DNA from: an uncultured Hyphomicrobiales bacterium
GTDB taxonomy: Bacteria; Pseudomonadota; Alphaproteobacteria; Rhizobiales; Beijerinckiaceae
Assembly: GCA_903884435.1 (NCBI GenBank)
Contig: CAISEY010000388.1
Span: forward strand, 1 to 44,015
DNA length: 44,015 nt
Direction: 5' to 3'
Shown piece by piece: positions 1 through 8,514 of the stretch (the first letter of the stretch is position 1; every line of letters begins with the position of its first letter). The notes under the pieces are model-generated. The model saw nothing but the letters and a program-made list of their open reading frames with translations. It made no database searches and was not told where the DNA came from. The position numbers were made by a program, and so were the translations under genes.

Positions 1-581
1 GTCAGGCCGAGGCCCTTCGCCTTGAAATTGAAGGGCGGATTGACGATCGTCGCGTCGATGGAGCCCGAGGCGAGCGCCGCGAAACGTTGCGCCGTCGCGC
101 CCGCGAAAACCAGATCGTAGTCGCCCGGCTTGAGTCCGTTCGGAATGGCCATGCGCTCCAGATAAATCCGGGTGATGTCCTTGATGCCGCCAATCATGAT
201 CGTCTTCTTGCGAAGATCCATCCAGCCCTTGATGTTTTTCCCGGCATAGACCTCGTATGGCGCGACGCTCGCCTCCGTGCGGAACAGGGTGATCCGGGCG
301 CCCTTGTCGATGGCGCGAACGGGATCGACGAGACCGCCCGCGCCCATGTCGACCGAGCCCGCCGCGAGCTGCTGCATGACGCTGGCCGACGAGGAGGCCG
401 CGACATATTCCACCTGCAACTTGCGCGCCTTGTAGAAGCCCTTCTCGATGGCGATGTAGGACGGCCAGTGATTGGCGGCGCCGGCGCCAACCTCCCCGAT
501 GGAGATTTTCGTTTGCGCCATCGACGGGGCGGCGCTCGCCGCGACCGTGGCGGCGAGACCCGCGATCAGAAACATCCGCAC
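1..581 (-). CDS. ABC transporter substrate-binding protein, NMT1/SsuA-like (3' end outside window)
   Basis: The frame is open from the left edge to a start at 581 and encodes the first 193 residues or so of a protein that is about 320 residues in its relatives. It begins with a hydrophobic signal peptide ending near SMAQ, followed by a TKISIGEVGAG stretch and the motifs QQLAAGS, DPVRAIDKG and VFAGATA of periplasmic binding proteins of the NMT1/taurine-nitrate type. I chose the GTG at 581 because GGGGAG lies seven bases upstream; the ATG at 575 is the alternative. It is a close paralogue of the gene just upstream (615-1580), sharing the same motifs in the same order, so the two look like a tandem duplication. 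The ligand is unknown. No permease or ATPase is visible, but they could lie beyond the left edge. Confidence 0.85.
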   Translation of the reverse strand, partial: MRMFLIAGLAATVAASAAPSMAQTKISIGEVGAGAANHWPSYIAIEKGFYKARKLQVEYVAASSSASVMQQLAAGSVDMGAGGLVDPVRAIDKGARITLFRTEASVAPYEVYAGKNIKGWMDLRKKTIMIGGIKDITRIYLERMAIPNGLKPGDYDLVFAGATAQRFAALASGSIDATIVNPPFNFKAKGLGL

Positions 582-614
582 GTCAGAACTCCCCGCGGTT
601 TCGCGCCCGCGCGC

Positions 615-1580
615 TCATTTCGGCGTCATCAGCGAAACGTCCGCGAAACGCGCCAGATCCGCCGATCCATCGATATCCCCGTCGTCTTTCATGATCTTGA
701 TGAGGTTGTCGAGTCCGCTTCCCGGGATGCCGCCAACGCGATCGAAAATTTTGAGCTCCTGATAGAGTTCATATGTCTGGTCGCATTCGCCGCGGTCGAG
801 TTTCGCGTGTTTCACGAGGATATCGACGGCTTCCGCGCGGTTGGCCGGATCGTGGAACCAGTCGACACCCTTCTGGTAGGCGACAAGGAATCCGTCGAGC
901 GCGGGGCGGTTGTTCTTCAGCCAGGCGTGGCTGACCGCGTACCCGTTGAAGGGCACGTCGAGCGAAGTCGGAGCCGACTTGCCAAGCGAGGCCATGCCCG
1001 CCGCGCGCGCCTTGAAGTTGAAGGGCGGATTGACCAGCGTCGCGTCCACGGCGCCAGCGACCAGCGCCTGAAACCGCGCCGCCGTCGCGCCCGCGAAGAC
1101 GAGATCGAAGTCGCCGTATTTCAAGCCATGCGGCGTGATCATGCGCTCCAGATAGAGCCGTGTGTTCCCCTTGGGCGTGTCGTTCATGACCGTCTTGCCC
1201 CTGAGGTCGGCGTAGGTCTTGATCGACGGCTTGACCATGAGTTCGTAGGGCGCGACCTGGCCCTCGATACGGAAGATCGACATGGCCCCGCCCTTGTCGA
1301 TGGCGCGGATCGGATCGGGGAATCCGCCGGACCCCAGGTCAAGCGAGCCGGCGGCGAGTTGCTGGAACACGCCCGCGCTCGTCTGCACCGGCACGTATTC
1401 CGGCGCGACGCCGGCGGCCCTGAAGAAGCCCTTTTCCATGGCGATGTAAGCAGCCCAGTGAAGCGAGGATCCCGAGCCCACGTCGCCGATGCTGATTTTC
1501 GTTTGCGCGTCCGCGCGAGATCCCGACACACATCCAAACGCGATCATGGCCGCGGCGGCGGCCCCCCTGGTCCACTTCAT
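615..1580 (-). CDS. ABC transporter substrate-binding protein, NMT1/SsuA-like
   Basis: A 321-residue periplasmic solute-binding protein with a signal peptide (cleavage near SRADAQ) followed by TKISIGDVGSGSS, QQLAAGSLDLG, DPIRAIDKGG, VFAGATAARFQ and NPPFNFKARA. Proteins of this fold capture small organic ligands for an ABC importer; the ligand cannot be read from sequence. It lies 32 bases downstream of the deacetylase (1613-2494) and 33 bases upstream of its paralogue at the left edge, on the same strand, so the four genes look like one operon. This suggests that the transported compound is a substrate of the deacetylase and amidohydrolase, which is inference. Confidence 0.88.
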   Translation of the reverse strand: MKWTRGAAAAAMIAFGCVSGSRADAQTKISIGDVGSGSSLHWAAYIAMEKGFFRAAGVAPEYVPVQTSAGVFQQLAAGSLDLGSGGFPDPIRAIDKGGAMSIFRIEGQVAPYELMVKPSIKTYADLRGKTVMNDTPKGNTRLYLERMITPHGLKYGDFDLVFAGATAARFQALVAGAVDATLVNPPFNFKARAAGMASLGKSAPTSLDVPFNGYAVSHAWLKNNRPALDGFLVAYQKGVDWFHDPANRAEAVDILVKHAKLDRGECDQTYELYQELKIFDRVGGIPGSGLDNLIKIMKDDGDIDGSADLARFADVSLMTPK

Positions 1581-1612
1581 GCGCTTCCCCTCCTGACGGC
1601 CCGTTCGGGCGC

Positions 1613-2494
1613 TTATTTTCCGGCGAGGACAGTTCGTCCCGCCGAAGCAATTTCCGCGCCTGTCGCGAGCCAGACGCCCTCGTGTTTGCAGATATGCGCC
1701 AGCGCCCGGTCGAGCGCGCCGATGCGGTGCGGCACGCCGGTGATGTAGGGATGCAGCGCGATGGCCATGACGCGCGCCTGGTGCTCGCCCTCGCGCCAGA
1801 GCACGTCGAACTGGTCGCGCATCATGACGAAGAATTCGTCCGCCGTGCGGTGGTATTTTTCATAGGCCGGCTTGTCGTTGATTTCGGTTGAATAGGGCAC
1901 GGACATGATCGTGCGCCCGTCCTCCAGCGTCATGGGATAGGGCTGGTCGTCGTTCACCCAGTCAGCGACATATTCCACGCCGTTGTCGACGAGTTGCTCC
2001 AGCGTGTTCCAGGTTTCCTGCAACCCCGAGCCGAGCCATCCCTTCGGCGCCGCGCCAGTTCCCTTCGTGATCTTCTCGACGGTGCGCCGCACGATGGCGG
2101 CGTCCTCGCCTTCCGGCACCTCGTTGAGACGCTTTGTGTTGGTCTCGTTGTGGCCCATGAATTCCCATTGGCGCTTGCGGCATTCCTCGATGATCTCGGG
2201 ATGCTGCTCGCAAAGGTTGGCGTTGAGCGCCACCGTGCCGCGCGCGTTGTAGCGGTCCATCACCTCCATCATGCGGAAAACGCCGATTCGGTTGCCATAA
2301 TCGCGCGAGGCCCAGCCTGACACGTCCGGCACCTTGCCGCCGCCTCCCGCGGAAACGGGTATCATGTCGGTGAGCGCGAAGAACTCGATGTTGGGAATGA
2401 GCCAGAGCGCCACCCGCGCGCCGTTGGGCCAGCGGGATTTTGGCCGGCGAGTGACGGGCGAATAGGGAAACGGGCCGTAGGACGACGGTTTCAT
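1613..2494 (-). CDS. polysaccharide deacetylase-fold hydrolase, PuuE (allantoinase)-like
   Basis: A 293-residue protein of the NodB/polysaccharide deacetylase fold, closest in style to PuuE-type allantoinases and cyclic-imide hydrolases. Visible marks are VALWLIPNIEFFAL near the N terminus, SRDYGNRIGVFRMMEVMDRY, EFMGHNETNTKRL and the C-terminal HPYITGVPHRIGALDRAL. The classic metal-binding TFDDG and HxxxH motifs of chitin deacetylases are not present in standard form, as is usual in this branch. The start at 2494 overlaps the stop of the upstream amidohydrolase in an ATGA junction, which indicates translational coupling. With an amidohydrolase and binding proteins alongside, opening of a cyclic amide or ureide is a reasonable guess, not shown. 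It is related to the tandem pair at 13919-15853. Confidence 0.85.
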   Translation of the reverse strand: MKPSSYGPFPYSPVTRRPKSRWPNGARVALWLIPNIEFFALTDMIPVSAGGGGKVPDVSGWASRDYGNRIGVFRMMEVMDRYNARGTVALNANLCEQHPEIIEECRKRQWEFMGHNETNTKRLNEVPEGEDAAIVRRTVEKITKGTGAAPKGWLGSGLQETWNTLEQLVDNGVEYVADWVNDDQPYPMTLEDGRTIMSVPYSTEINDKPAYEKYHRTADEFFVMMRDQFDVLWREGEHQARVMAIALHPYITGVPHRIGALDRALAHICKHEGVWLATGAEIASAGRTVLAGK

Positions 2495-3198
2495 GAGCTG
2501 ACTCCGGCGGGGCGCCGACCCTCGAAATGGGCGATGATCTGTTCGGTCTTCATCACGTCGGCGTATTTGTGATGCAGGTCGAACAGATTGACCTTGTGGG
2601 AGAGATCGCTGCGGTCGAAGCAGCATTCCTCGGCCATCGTCATGTGATAGCCGTGCGAATAGCCATCGACCGTCGAGGCGCGCACGCACCCGGACGTGCT
2701 GGTGCCGAAAATCACGAGACTGCGCACGCCAAGCTGCGTCAGATGGGCGGTGAGCGGCGTGCCGTAAAAGGCGCTGGCGCGCTGCTTGGTGATGACGACA
2801 TCGCCCTTTCGTGGCGCGAAATCGGGCCATATCTCCATGTCGTCGTCGACGGGGCCCGAACTTCGCCGGTTGGTCGCCTTGACGAGATCCGGCTTGCTGC
2901 CGTCGCGCGTGTCGCCGGTGGAATAGAAGATGGGCACGCCAGCCTCGCGCGCGGCGGCGATCAACCGTTTCGTCGGCTCGATGGCGTTGAAGGCGTTCAC
3001 GCCGCAGGCCGACGGATAGTCCCGAACGACCTCGTTCACCGGCTTTGGTCCGCCGCGGTAGGACATGTTGTAAAGGTCGATGATCAGCAGCGCGGGGCTG
3101 GGACCGACAAACGTGTCGCGCCTGTAGTGCTTGTAGATATCCAGCACATCGGCGGGTACGACATCCTTCCAGCAATGGTCCTCGAATGAATCGGTCAC
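2491..3198 (-). CDS. isochorismatase-family cysteine hydrolase (N-carbamoyl/ureido amidohydrolase type)
   Basis: A 235-residue protein with the cysteine-hydrolase triad of the isochorismatase family in the expected order: Asp41 in LLIIDLYNMS, Lys138 in VVITKQRASAFYGT and Cys171 in GTSTSGCVRAS. Members with this Cys hydrolyse C-N bonds in N-carbamoylsarcosine, ureidoacrylate, nicotinamide and similar compounds. It is the first gene of a four-gene minus-strand operon and shares an ATGA overlap with the deacetylase gene. Pairing of a cyclic-amide-opening enzyme with a carbamoyl amidohydrolase is known from pyrimidine and hydantoin breakdown, so a ureide-like substrate is inferred. The 272 bases upstream, up to the divergent gene at 3471, show no convincing promoter or palindrome. 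Confidence 0.88.
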   Translation of the reverse strand: MTDSFEDHCWKDVVPADVLDIYKHYRRDTFVGPSPALLIIDLYNMSYRGGPKPVNEVVRDYPSACGVNAFNAIEPTKRLIAAAREAGVPIFYSTGDTRDGSKPDLVKATNRRSSGPVDDDMEIWPDFAPRKGDVVITKQRASAFYGTPLTAHLTQLGVRSLVIFGTSTSGCVRASTVDGYSHGYHMTMAEECCFDRSDLSHKVNLFDLHHKYADVMKTEQIIAHFEGRRPAGVSS

Positions 3199-3470
3199 GG
3201 GCTAGCCTCTCCGGAAAGTCGAATCCCCGGGCCATTCTATGACAGCCCCGCTAAGGCGCAACTCATGTCGCCGCGTCGGAAAACCACGCGACCGGCAGCC
3301 GTTCCCGAGTGTCGTCCGGAGCGCCCCAACGGTGCGCGACTTGCACGGGGCGTCCGTTCGGGTCAAGTATCCAGCGCGGATTTCGGGTTCACTGACGTCC
3401 GATGGAATCTCTTCATGCGCTCGCGACTGTTGCCCGGGGTGCCTGTCTTTGAAAATCCCTCCTCGAGGAA

Positions 3471-4325
3471 TTGATCCAGGATTTCGACGCTGAATCCGCC
3501 CGCGTCGCCTGTTCCCTCCGGGATCATGGCTACGCGATCATTGATTTTTCCGACTCCGGGCTCGACGCGCGAGCCGCGGCGATCATTCGCGCGCTCGCGC
3601 CGAAATGTGATTTCGAAGGCTGGCGCCGCGACGGGCGCGATCTCAGAATGGCCGAGCAATGGCGAACCAACGCCGATGTTCGCGCCATGGCCACGAACGC
3701 CGGAGTGCTCGCGCTGCTGTCGCGCGTCTATGGCCGTCGCGCGTTTCCCTCCTCCACCCTGAATTTTCCATGCGGGTCGCAGCAGCCCGAGCACGGCGAT
3801 CACGTTCATTTCAGCAGCATTCCCGAGCATTTCATGTGCGGCGTCTGGACGCCGCTCGAGGACATAGACGCGACCAACGGCCCATTGTTCTATTACCCCG
3901 GCTCGCACAAATGGCCTGCGTGGCAAAACGAGCATATCGGCGTCACCTGGCGGGACATCGACCACAAGTACAGCCATCTCGGCAAAAAGGAGACGCTCTG
4001 GCGGGAATACGCGCGAAGCCAAGGGGTCGAGCGCCAGCTCTTTCTCGGACGGCGCGGCCAGGCGCTTGTCTGGGCGTCGAACCTCGTTCACGGGGGGACG
4101 CCTCACGATGACAAGTTCCGCACGCGCTGGAGCCAGGTGACTCATTACTTTTTCGCCGATTGCGGCTACACGAAACCTTCGGGCAATGACGTGTTCGCGC
4201 GCCAGATGTCGAGCCGCGATGTTTTCAACATCGTCACGGGCGCGCGCGAAAAATCACGCATAGCCTCTTTCACGCCGCTGCGCGCGCGGCTTCGGGCGTT
4301 GCTGCGACATTGGGAATACTGGTGA
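3471..4325 (+). CDS. phytanoyl-CoA dioxygenase (PhyH)-family protein
   Basis: A 284-residue protein of the PhyH family of Fe(II)/2-oxoglutarate oxygenases. The iron triad is visible as His108-x-Asp110 in QQPEHGDHVHF and a distal His207 in SNLVHGG, followed by an Arg at about 217-219 (FRTRW) suited to bind 2-oxoglutarate. The block FMCGVWTPLEDID followed by GPLFYYPGSHKW is typical of the family. An in-frame stop at 3450 leaves TTG at 3471 as the only early start; it has GAGG just upstream with a short spacer, so the exact start is not secure. The substrate is unknown. The gene converges with the flavoenzyme gene at 4342, leaving only 16 bases between them. Confidence 0.82.
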   Translation: MIQDFDAESARVACSLRDHGYAIIDFSDSGLDARAAAIIRALAPKCDFEGWRRDGRDLRMAEQWRTNADVRAMATNAGVLALLSRVYGRRAFPSSTLNFPCGSQQPEHGDHVHFSSIPEHFMCGVWTPLEDIDATNGPLFYYPGSHKWPAWQNEHIGVTWRDIDHKYSHLGKKETLWREYARSQGVERQLFLGRRGQALVWASNLVHGGTPHDDKFRTRWSQVTHYFFADCGYTKPSGNDVFARQMSSRDVFNIVTGAREKSRIASFTPLRARLRALLRHWEYW

Positions 4326-4341
4326 GCGAGGGCGATGCCCG

Positions 4342-5529
4342 TCAAATCGGAGATTGCGGCGGCCAGCCAGCGAGATGGTGGCCATAGCGCGCGTTGCTCC
4401 GTCCCCAGTTGAGCGTCGTGTGCGCCGTGCCGGCAAAAATATCGCGAAAGGCGCGCTGCATGTAACCCGACGTGGCGAGGCCCGATCCGCCGCAAGCCTC
4501 CATCAGACGCGTCGCCGCTTGCTTGACCAGCTTCGCCACGTAAGCGGAATTGCGCGAGGTCAGAGCGGCGTCGCCCTCGTCGAGCCGATGCCCGGCGCGC
4601 AGTCGAACCATGTTGTTGCGCGCGGATTCGAGCACGAGCAGACGGGCGCATTCGACTTCCGCGCTCGCTTCAGCGGCGCGCGCCATCATGTCCTCCGTCC
4701 CCGGGCGTCCGGGCGCGGCCCCCGCGCCCTCGCGCAGCATGGCCTCGAATTCCTTCACCATGCCGATGGCGACGCCCACGGTCACGGACACGAGCACCGT
4801 GCCGGTAAATCCAAAGATCGGCATGCGGTGAAGGGACTCGGGATTGACGCTCGCGCCGGGCGGATCGCCCGCCGTCACGAGACTTCCATCGAGAACGCGA
4901 TGCGCCGGCACGAAGGCGTCGGCGAGGTCGAAGGAATAGCTGCCGCTCGCGGCCATGCCCATCACGTCCCAGTCGTCCACGATCGAACGATCGGACCCGG
5001 GAACGAGAAAGAAGTGATATCGCGGCTTGCCGTCGTCGCCCGCCAGGAAGCCGCCGACAATGGTCCAGCCGGAATGGGCGACGCCGCTCGAAAACATCCA
5101 GCGGCCGGTGAGCGCGTAGCCGCCGTCAACCCGGCGAACGATCCCCCGCGGGCCATAGGAAGTGGAAACAAGCGTCTCGGGATTGGCGCCCCAGATTTCG
5201 TCCTGCGCCTGTTTCGAAAACATGCCGGCGAGGCAGGGATGATCGGCGAGAACCGTCGCCGCCCACGCCTGACCGCCGCAGCCCTGGCCAAGCTCCATGG
5301 CGATCCGGCAAAGCACGTCCCAGTCCATGCCATAACCGCCGTAACGGCGTGGCTGCACGACGCGCGTGACGCCCGCGGCGCGAAGGTCGTCGATGGTCTC
5401 CCGCGGACACTGGCGGGCCTTCTCCGCCGCGGCCGAACGCGCGCGCAACGCGGGTATCAGCGCGCGGGCTCGCGCGACCAGCGTTTCGGCGTCTGGCTCC
5501 GCGACGACTGACGGCTTCCGGTTCTGCAT
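4342..5529 (-). CDS. acyl-CoA dehydrogenase-fold flavoprotein (HsaA/HpaB-C2-type monooxygenase-like)
   Basis: A 395-residue protein with the acyl-CoA dehydrogenase fold: an N-terminal helical part (ARALIPALRARSAAAEKARQCP, VQPRRYGGYGMDWD), a middle beta domain (GRWMFSSGVAHSGWTIVGG) and a C-terminal helical part ending with ACGGSGLATSGYMQRAFRDIFAG. The helical motifs and the phrase FSSGVAHSGW match the oxygen-using subgroup that contains two-component flavin monooxygenases such as HsaA, rather than fatty-acid dehydrogenases, and no catalytic Glu context of the latter is obvious. The start was set at 5529, where the conserved N terminus begins with an AGGAAA-like site upstream. A flavin reductase partner is not adjacent. 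Confidence 0.82.
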   Translation of the reverse strand: MQNRKPSVVAEPDAETLVARARALIPALRARSAAAEKARQCPRETIDDLRAAGVTRVVQPRRYGGYGMDWDVLCRIAMELGQGCGGQAWAATVLADHPCLAGMFSKQAQDEIWGANPETLVSTSYGPRGIVRRVDGGYALTGRWMFSSGVAHSGWTIVGGFLAGDDGKPRYHFFLVPGSDRSIVDDWDVMGMAASGSYSFDLADAFVPAHRVLDGSLVTAGDPPGASVNPESLHRMPIFGFTGTVLVSVTVGVAIGMVKEFEAMLREGAGAAPGRPGTEDMMARAAEASAEVECARLLVLESARNNMVRLRAGHRLDEGDAALTSRNSAYVAKLVKQAATRLMEACGGSGLATSGYMQRAFRDIFAGTAHTTLNWGRSNARYGHHLAGWPPQSPI

Positions 5530-5675
5530 GGGAGGTTTCCTGCCTGGTTCCGGTTCTGGCGCGTTCAGGATAGCCGCCGCTTCCCCGGACTGTCGAGGCA
5601 AGCGCGCCTGCCGGGCGGTGACATATTGGCGCGCTCCGATATGATGACCCCGTCAAGGAAAGCCGGAGCCAGCCC

Positions 5676-6182
5676 ATGAGCGTCGCCACGACCGCCTCCC
5701 CAGCCGACGGCGACATCAGGCCCGGAGAAATCGCGGTTCCGCCGCCCGCGACGTCTGACGCGAGCGTCTATTTCATCGGGCGTCTTCGCACGCCCTGGGC
5801 GGAGCGGAGAGACTGTCCCCGTCAGGGCGACCGCGTGAATGGTCCCTTGTGCCGCGTCGAAATCAACGAGCCGTGGCGCGCCGCGTTGAAGGGCGTCGGC
5901 CAGCACACCCATCTGCAAATCCTGTACTGGATGCATCTCGCTCGCCGCGACCTCGTCGAACAGAGTCCGCGCCACAACGGACAAACCGCCGGCACTTTCG
6001 CGCTGCGCTCGCCGATCCGTCCCAATCCCGTCTCCACTTCGCTGGTCGAACTCGTCGAGGTCCACCCTGATCATCTCGTCGTGCGCGGCCTCGATTGCGT
6101 CGATGGCACGCCGCTGGTCGATATCAAGCCCGAGAAATGCCCCGAGGCGCCCGTGGAGAAATTCTTGGCGTCCGATCCATGA
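5676..6182 (+). CDS. TrmO/TsaA-like (UPF0066) methyltransferase-family protein
   Basis: A 168-residue protein with the TrmO (YaeB/VirR, UPF0066) signature: an N-terminal VYFIGRLRTPW strand, then FALRSPIRPNPVSTSLVELVEV and LDCVDGTPLVDIKPEKCP. TrmO uses S-adenosylmethionine to methylate N6 of threonylcarbamoyladenosine at position 37 of certain tRNAs. E. coli TrmO is longer, with an extra C-terminal part; short single-domain versions like this are common and their targets are less certain. The ATG at 5676 starts 146 bases away from the divergent flavoenzyme gene. It is not obviously linked in function to its neighbours. Confidence 0.82.
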   Translation: MSVATTASPADGDIRPGEIAVPPPATSDASVYFIGRLRTPWAERRDCPRQGDRVNGPLCRVEINEPWRAALKGVGQHTHLQILYWMHLARRDLVEQSPRHNGQTAGTFALRSPIRPNPVSTSLVELVEVHPDHLVVRGLDCVDGTPLVDIKPEKCPEAPVEKFLASDP

Positions 6183-6302
6183 CGCACCTCGCCACCCCGT
6201 CGTTCACGGCAAAATCCATCTGATCGAAATGGTCGAACACCACGGCTCCGTCTCCGGCGCGCCGCGCGTCGGGCGGCTCGGGGGAACGGCTGGCGGGCGA
6301 CC

Positions 6303-7268
6303 CTACTCCGCCCTGATCCCCGCCTCGCGGATAATCGGGCCCCATTTCTCCATCGTGGCGCGCACGGTCGCACCAAGGGATTCCGGCGTCGAGGCCACGA
6401 TGTCGGCGCCAAGATTCTCCAGCGCCGCCTTCGCCGCGGGCGAGGCCAGCGCGCGTGCCGTGTCGGCGTGTATTTTCGCGACAATGCCGGGCGGCGTGCG
6501 CGCCGCGACGAACAGCGCGAACCAGGAAACCATGTCGAAGCCTGGCAGCGCGGCTTCCGCGATGGTCGGCAGGTCGGGCGCGACGCCGGAACGGGCGGCG
6601 GTCGTCACCGCGAGCGCCCGCAGCGCGCCAGCCTGGACCATCGGCAGCGTCGAGGCCATGGCGTTGAACATCACGTCGATGCGACCGGGCACGAGATCGT
6701 TCAGCGCCTGCCCGCCGCCGCGGTAGGGCACGTGAGTCATTTCAATTCCCGCCATGCGCCGGAACATTTCGCCCGCCAGATGCAGCCCCGATCCGGCGCC
6801 CGCCGAGGCGAAGGTGAGCGGCGCCTTCGCGGATTGCGCGTGGTCGATGAATTCGCGGACGCTTTTCGCCGGCGAGGAATTCGGCACGACCATGATGTAG
6901 GGCAGGCTGCACAGCATCGTCACCGGCGCGAAGTCGGCGACCGGGTCATAACCGGCGGCGGCGTAGAGAAACGGGTTGATCGCGAAGGAGGTTGGCGCGA
7001 GCAACATCGTATAGCCGTCCGCTCCGGCGCGCGCGACCGATTCCGAACCTATGTTGCCGCTGGCGCCGCCCCTGTTTTCGACGATGACCTGCTGGCCCCA
7101 TATTTCCCCGAGTTGGGCGGCGACGACCCGGCCGATCACGTCGTTGGCGCCGCCTGGCGTGAAGGGGATGACGAGACGCACGGGACGCGCCGGCCAGGCC
7201 GGCTGCGCGAACGAAGGCCGCGCGACGAGCGAGGCGGCGGACAGCAGCAGGGCGCGGCGACCAATCAT
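6303..7268 (-). CDS. Bug/TctC-family tripartite tricarboxylate transporter substrate-binding protein
   Basis: A 321-residue periplasmic binding protein with a signal peptide (RRALLLSAASLVARPSFAQ) and the full Bug family pattern: WPARPVRLVIPFTPGGANDVIGR, VIVENRGGASGNIGSESVARA, HVPYRGGGQALNDLVPGRIDVMF and RALAVTTAARSGVAPDLPTIAE. These proteins bind carboxylates or related metabolites for TctAB membrane partners, or act as sensors. No tctA or tctB gene lies nearby. It sits alone, 147 bases downstream of the sox operon and converging with the TrmO-like gene. It is a more typical Bug protein than the three at 17559, 21278 and 25988. Confidence 0.9.
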   Translation of the reverse strand: MIGRRALLLSAASLVARPSFAQPAWPARPVRLVIPFTPGGANDVIGRVVAAQLGEIWGQQVIVENRGGASGNIGSESVARAGADGYTMLLAPTSFAINPFLYAAAGYDPVADFAPVTMLCSLPYIMVVPNSSPAKSVREFIDHAQSAKAPLTFASAGAGSGLHLAGEMFRRMAGIEMTHVPYRGGGQALNDLVPGRIDVMFNAMASTLPMVQAGALRALAVTTAARSGVAPDLPTIAEAALPGFDMVSWFALFVAARTPPGIVAKIHADTARALASPAAKAALENLGADIVASTPESLGATVRATMEKWGPIIREAGIRAE

Positions 7269-7326
7269 TCCTGCCTCCCGGATGAACCACGCCAGAGTTC
7301 CGCGACAGGCTCGACCTTGTCAATCG

Positions 7327-7355
7327 CGCGACCGACGCGGACGAAGTGGGTCGCG
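7327..7355. repeat. inverted repeat in the soxA-Bug intergenic region
   Basis: Seven-base arms CGCGACC (7327-7333) and GGTCGCG (7349-7355) are separated by 15 bases in the 147-base space after soxA and before the Bug gene, both read leftwards. No T-run follows on either strand, so it could be an operator, an mRNA 3' end structure or chance in GC-rich DNA. Confidence 0.25.
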
Positions 7356-7415
7356 ATACCCGAGGCCGCCTGAAAAAGAAGCGGGCGCCATTCCGGCTTT
7401 CAACACGTTCACGCG

Positions 7416-8195
7416 TCAGGGGCGCACGGCGGGCGCGTCCATCGCGAGGCCGCGGGCTCGCCAGGCGAGGACCTGGCCGAGAGCCGCGAATTCTTCCGAC
7501 CCGAAATCATAAGGCAGGGCGCGCATGCCCGTCATGCAATTGCGCAACCGCCGCTGCAGCGAACCCATGGTCTGCCATTCAAGGCGGTACTGCGGGTAGC
7601 CGGTCGGATGCGCCTGCGGGATTCGGGCGCCCGCCAGTTTGCGATCCGGATTGTCGTCATGGCAAATCGCGCAGGACAGATTGAGTTGACCCTGTCGGCG
7701 GTTCCAGATGTCGCGGCCCGTCTCGATCGCGCGGCGGGTTTCCGGGTCTTCCGCGACGGAGATCGGCGCGCCCCTGGACTGACGCGCGAGATAAGCCGTC
7801 AGCGCCAGAAGCTCCTTGCTCTCCCGGGCGAGCGGCGTGGCGCGCTGGCGCTCGACACGGCAGATATTGACGCGATCCTCGATGTCGACGACCTTGCCCA
7901 GCGCCCCGTCAAAGGCGGGATGACGCGCCGCGACGCCCTTCATGCTGATCGCGGCGTCGCCATGGCACCCGGCGCAGGACTGGCGCGCCTCGCCCGCCTC
8001 GCGCCGCCACAGCGCCTCCCCGTCGAGCACCCAGAACATGCCGGGATTGGCGGTGTCGTCGTCCTGTATGGCGCGGATTTCCGGCGCCATGGTCTCGTAG
8101 CTGGAACGACGTTCGGCGAGCGGGATGTCGGCGGCGCGCGCGAACGTAGCGCTGAAAAGCGCAAGGCCGGCGAAGGCTGTGGACAGCCAGCTCAT
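7416..8195 (-). CDS. soxA: SoxA, diheme cytochrome c subunit of SoxAX
   Basis: A 259-residue secreted cytochrome with signal peptide (cleavage near FARAAD) and two haem sites, Cys74-xx-Cys77-His78 (SCAGCH) and Cys175-xx-Cys178-His179 (SCAICH). A third conserved cysteine, Cys220 in RNCMTGMRALPYDFGSEEF, corresponds to the persulfurated haem-ligand Cys at the SoxAX active site, where thiosulfate is oxidatively joined to the carrier SoxYZ. The second haem region and GSEEFAALGQVL tail match the family well. The start overlaps the soxZ stop in an ATGA junction. It is the last gene of the fccA-fccB-soxX-soxY-soxZ-soxA run; soxB, which normally follows, is absent from the window. Confidence 0.93.
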   Translation of the reverse strand: MSWLSTAFAGLALFSATFARAADIPLAERRSSYETMAPEIRAIQDDDTANPGMFWVLDGEALWRREAGEARQSCAGCHGDAAISMKGVAARHPAFDGALGKVVDIEDRVNICRVERQRATPLARESKELLALTAYLARQSRGAPISVAEDPETRRAIETGRDIWNRRQGQLNLSCAICHDDNPDRKLAGARIPQAHPTGYPQYRLEWQTMGSLQRRLRNCMTGMRALPYDFGSEEFAALGQVLAWRARGLAMDAPAVRP

Positions 8196-8512
8196 TCGAC
8201 CGTGATGTTCACGGATTCAACGACCTCGAAATCCTTGTCGCCCGTCCATTTGAAGGCGATCATCCCGCTCTCCGTCGCGATGGTCGTGAAGGAAATGAAG
8301 GGATTGGCCGCGATGGCGGAGGAGAGGCGCGCGCTGAAAATCTCCTCGCCGTTGTAAGTGCAAACGAAGGCGTCGATGATCTCGCGTGGAATGAGCGCCC
8401 CGTTGTAGCCGACGCGAAAACCCGTCTCCATGGGATGCTGAATCAGCGTCTTGATCTCGAAAATCTCGCCGCGCCTGACCTTCGCGGGAACGTTGATGAG
8501 AGCGCGCGCCAT
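8192..8512 (-). CDS. soxZ: SoxZ, partner of the SoxYZ sulfur carrier
   Basis: A 106-residue protein matching SoxZ over its full length: RALINVPAKVRRGEIFEIKTLIQHPMETG, an immunoglobulin-like core with EIIDAFVCTYNGEEIFSARL and the C-terminal GDKDFEVVESVNITV. It has no signal peptide of its own, in line with export of SoxYZ as a folded complex carried by the Tat signal of SoxY. It starts two bases after the soxY stop, with GAGGATC upstream, and ends in an ATGA overlap with soxA. Confidence 0.94.
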   Translation of the reverse strand: MARALINVPAKVRRGEIFEIKTLIQHPMETGFRVGYNGALIPREIIDAFVCTYNGEEIFSARLSSAIAANPFISFTTIATESGMIAFKWTGDKDFEVVESVNITVE

Positions 8513-8514
8513 GA

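Noticed and set aside
87-1748. Plus-strand open frame of 553 codons
   Set aside because: Antisense to the two tandem binding-protein genes; no domain or signal in the translation.
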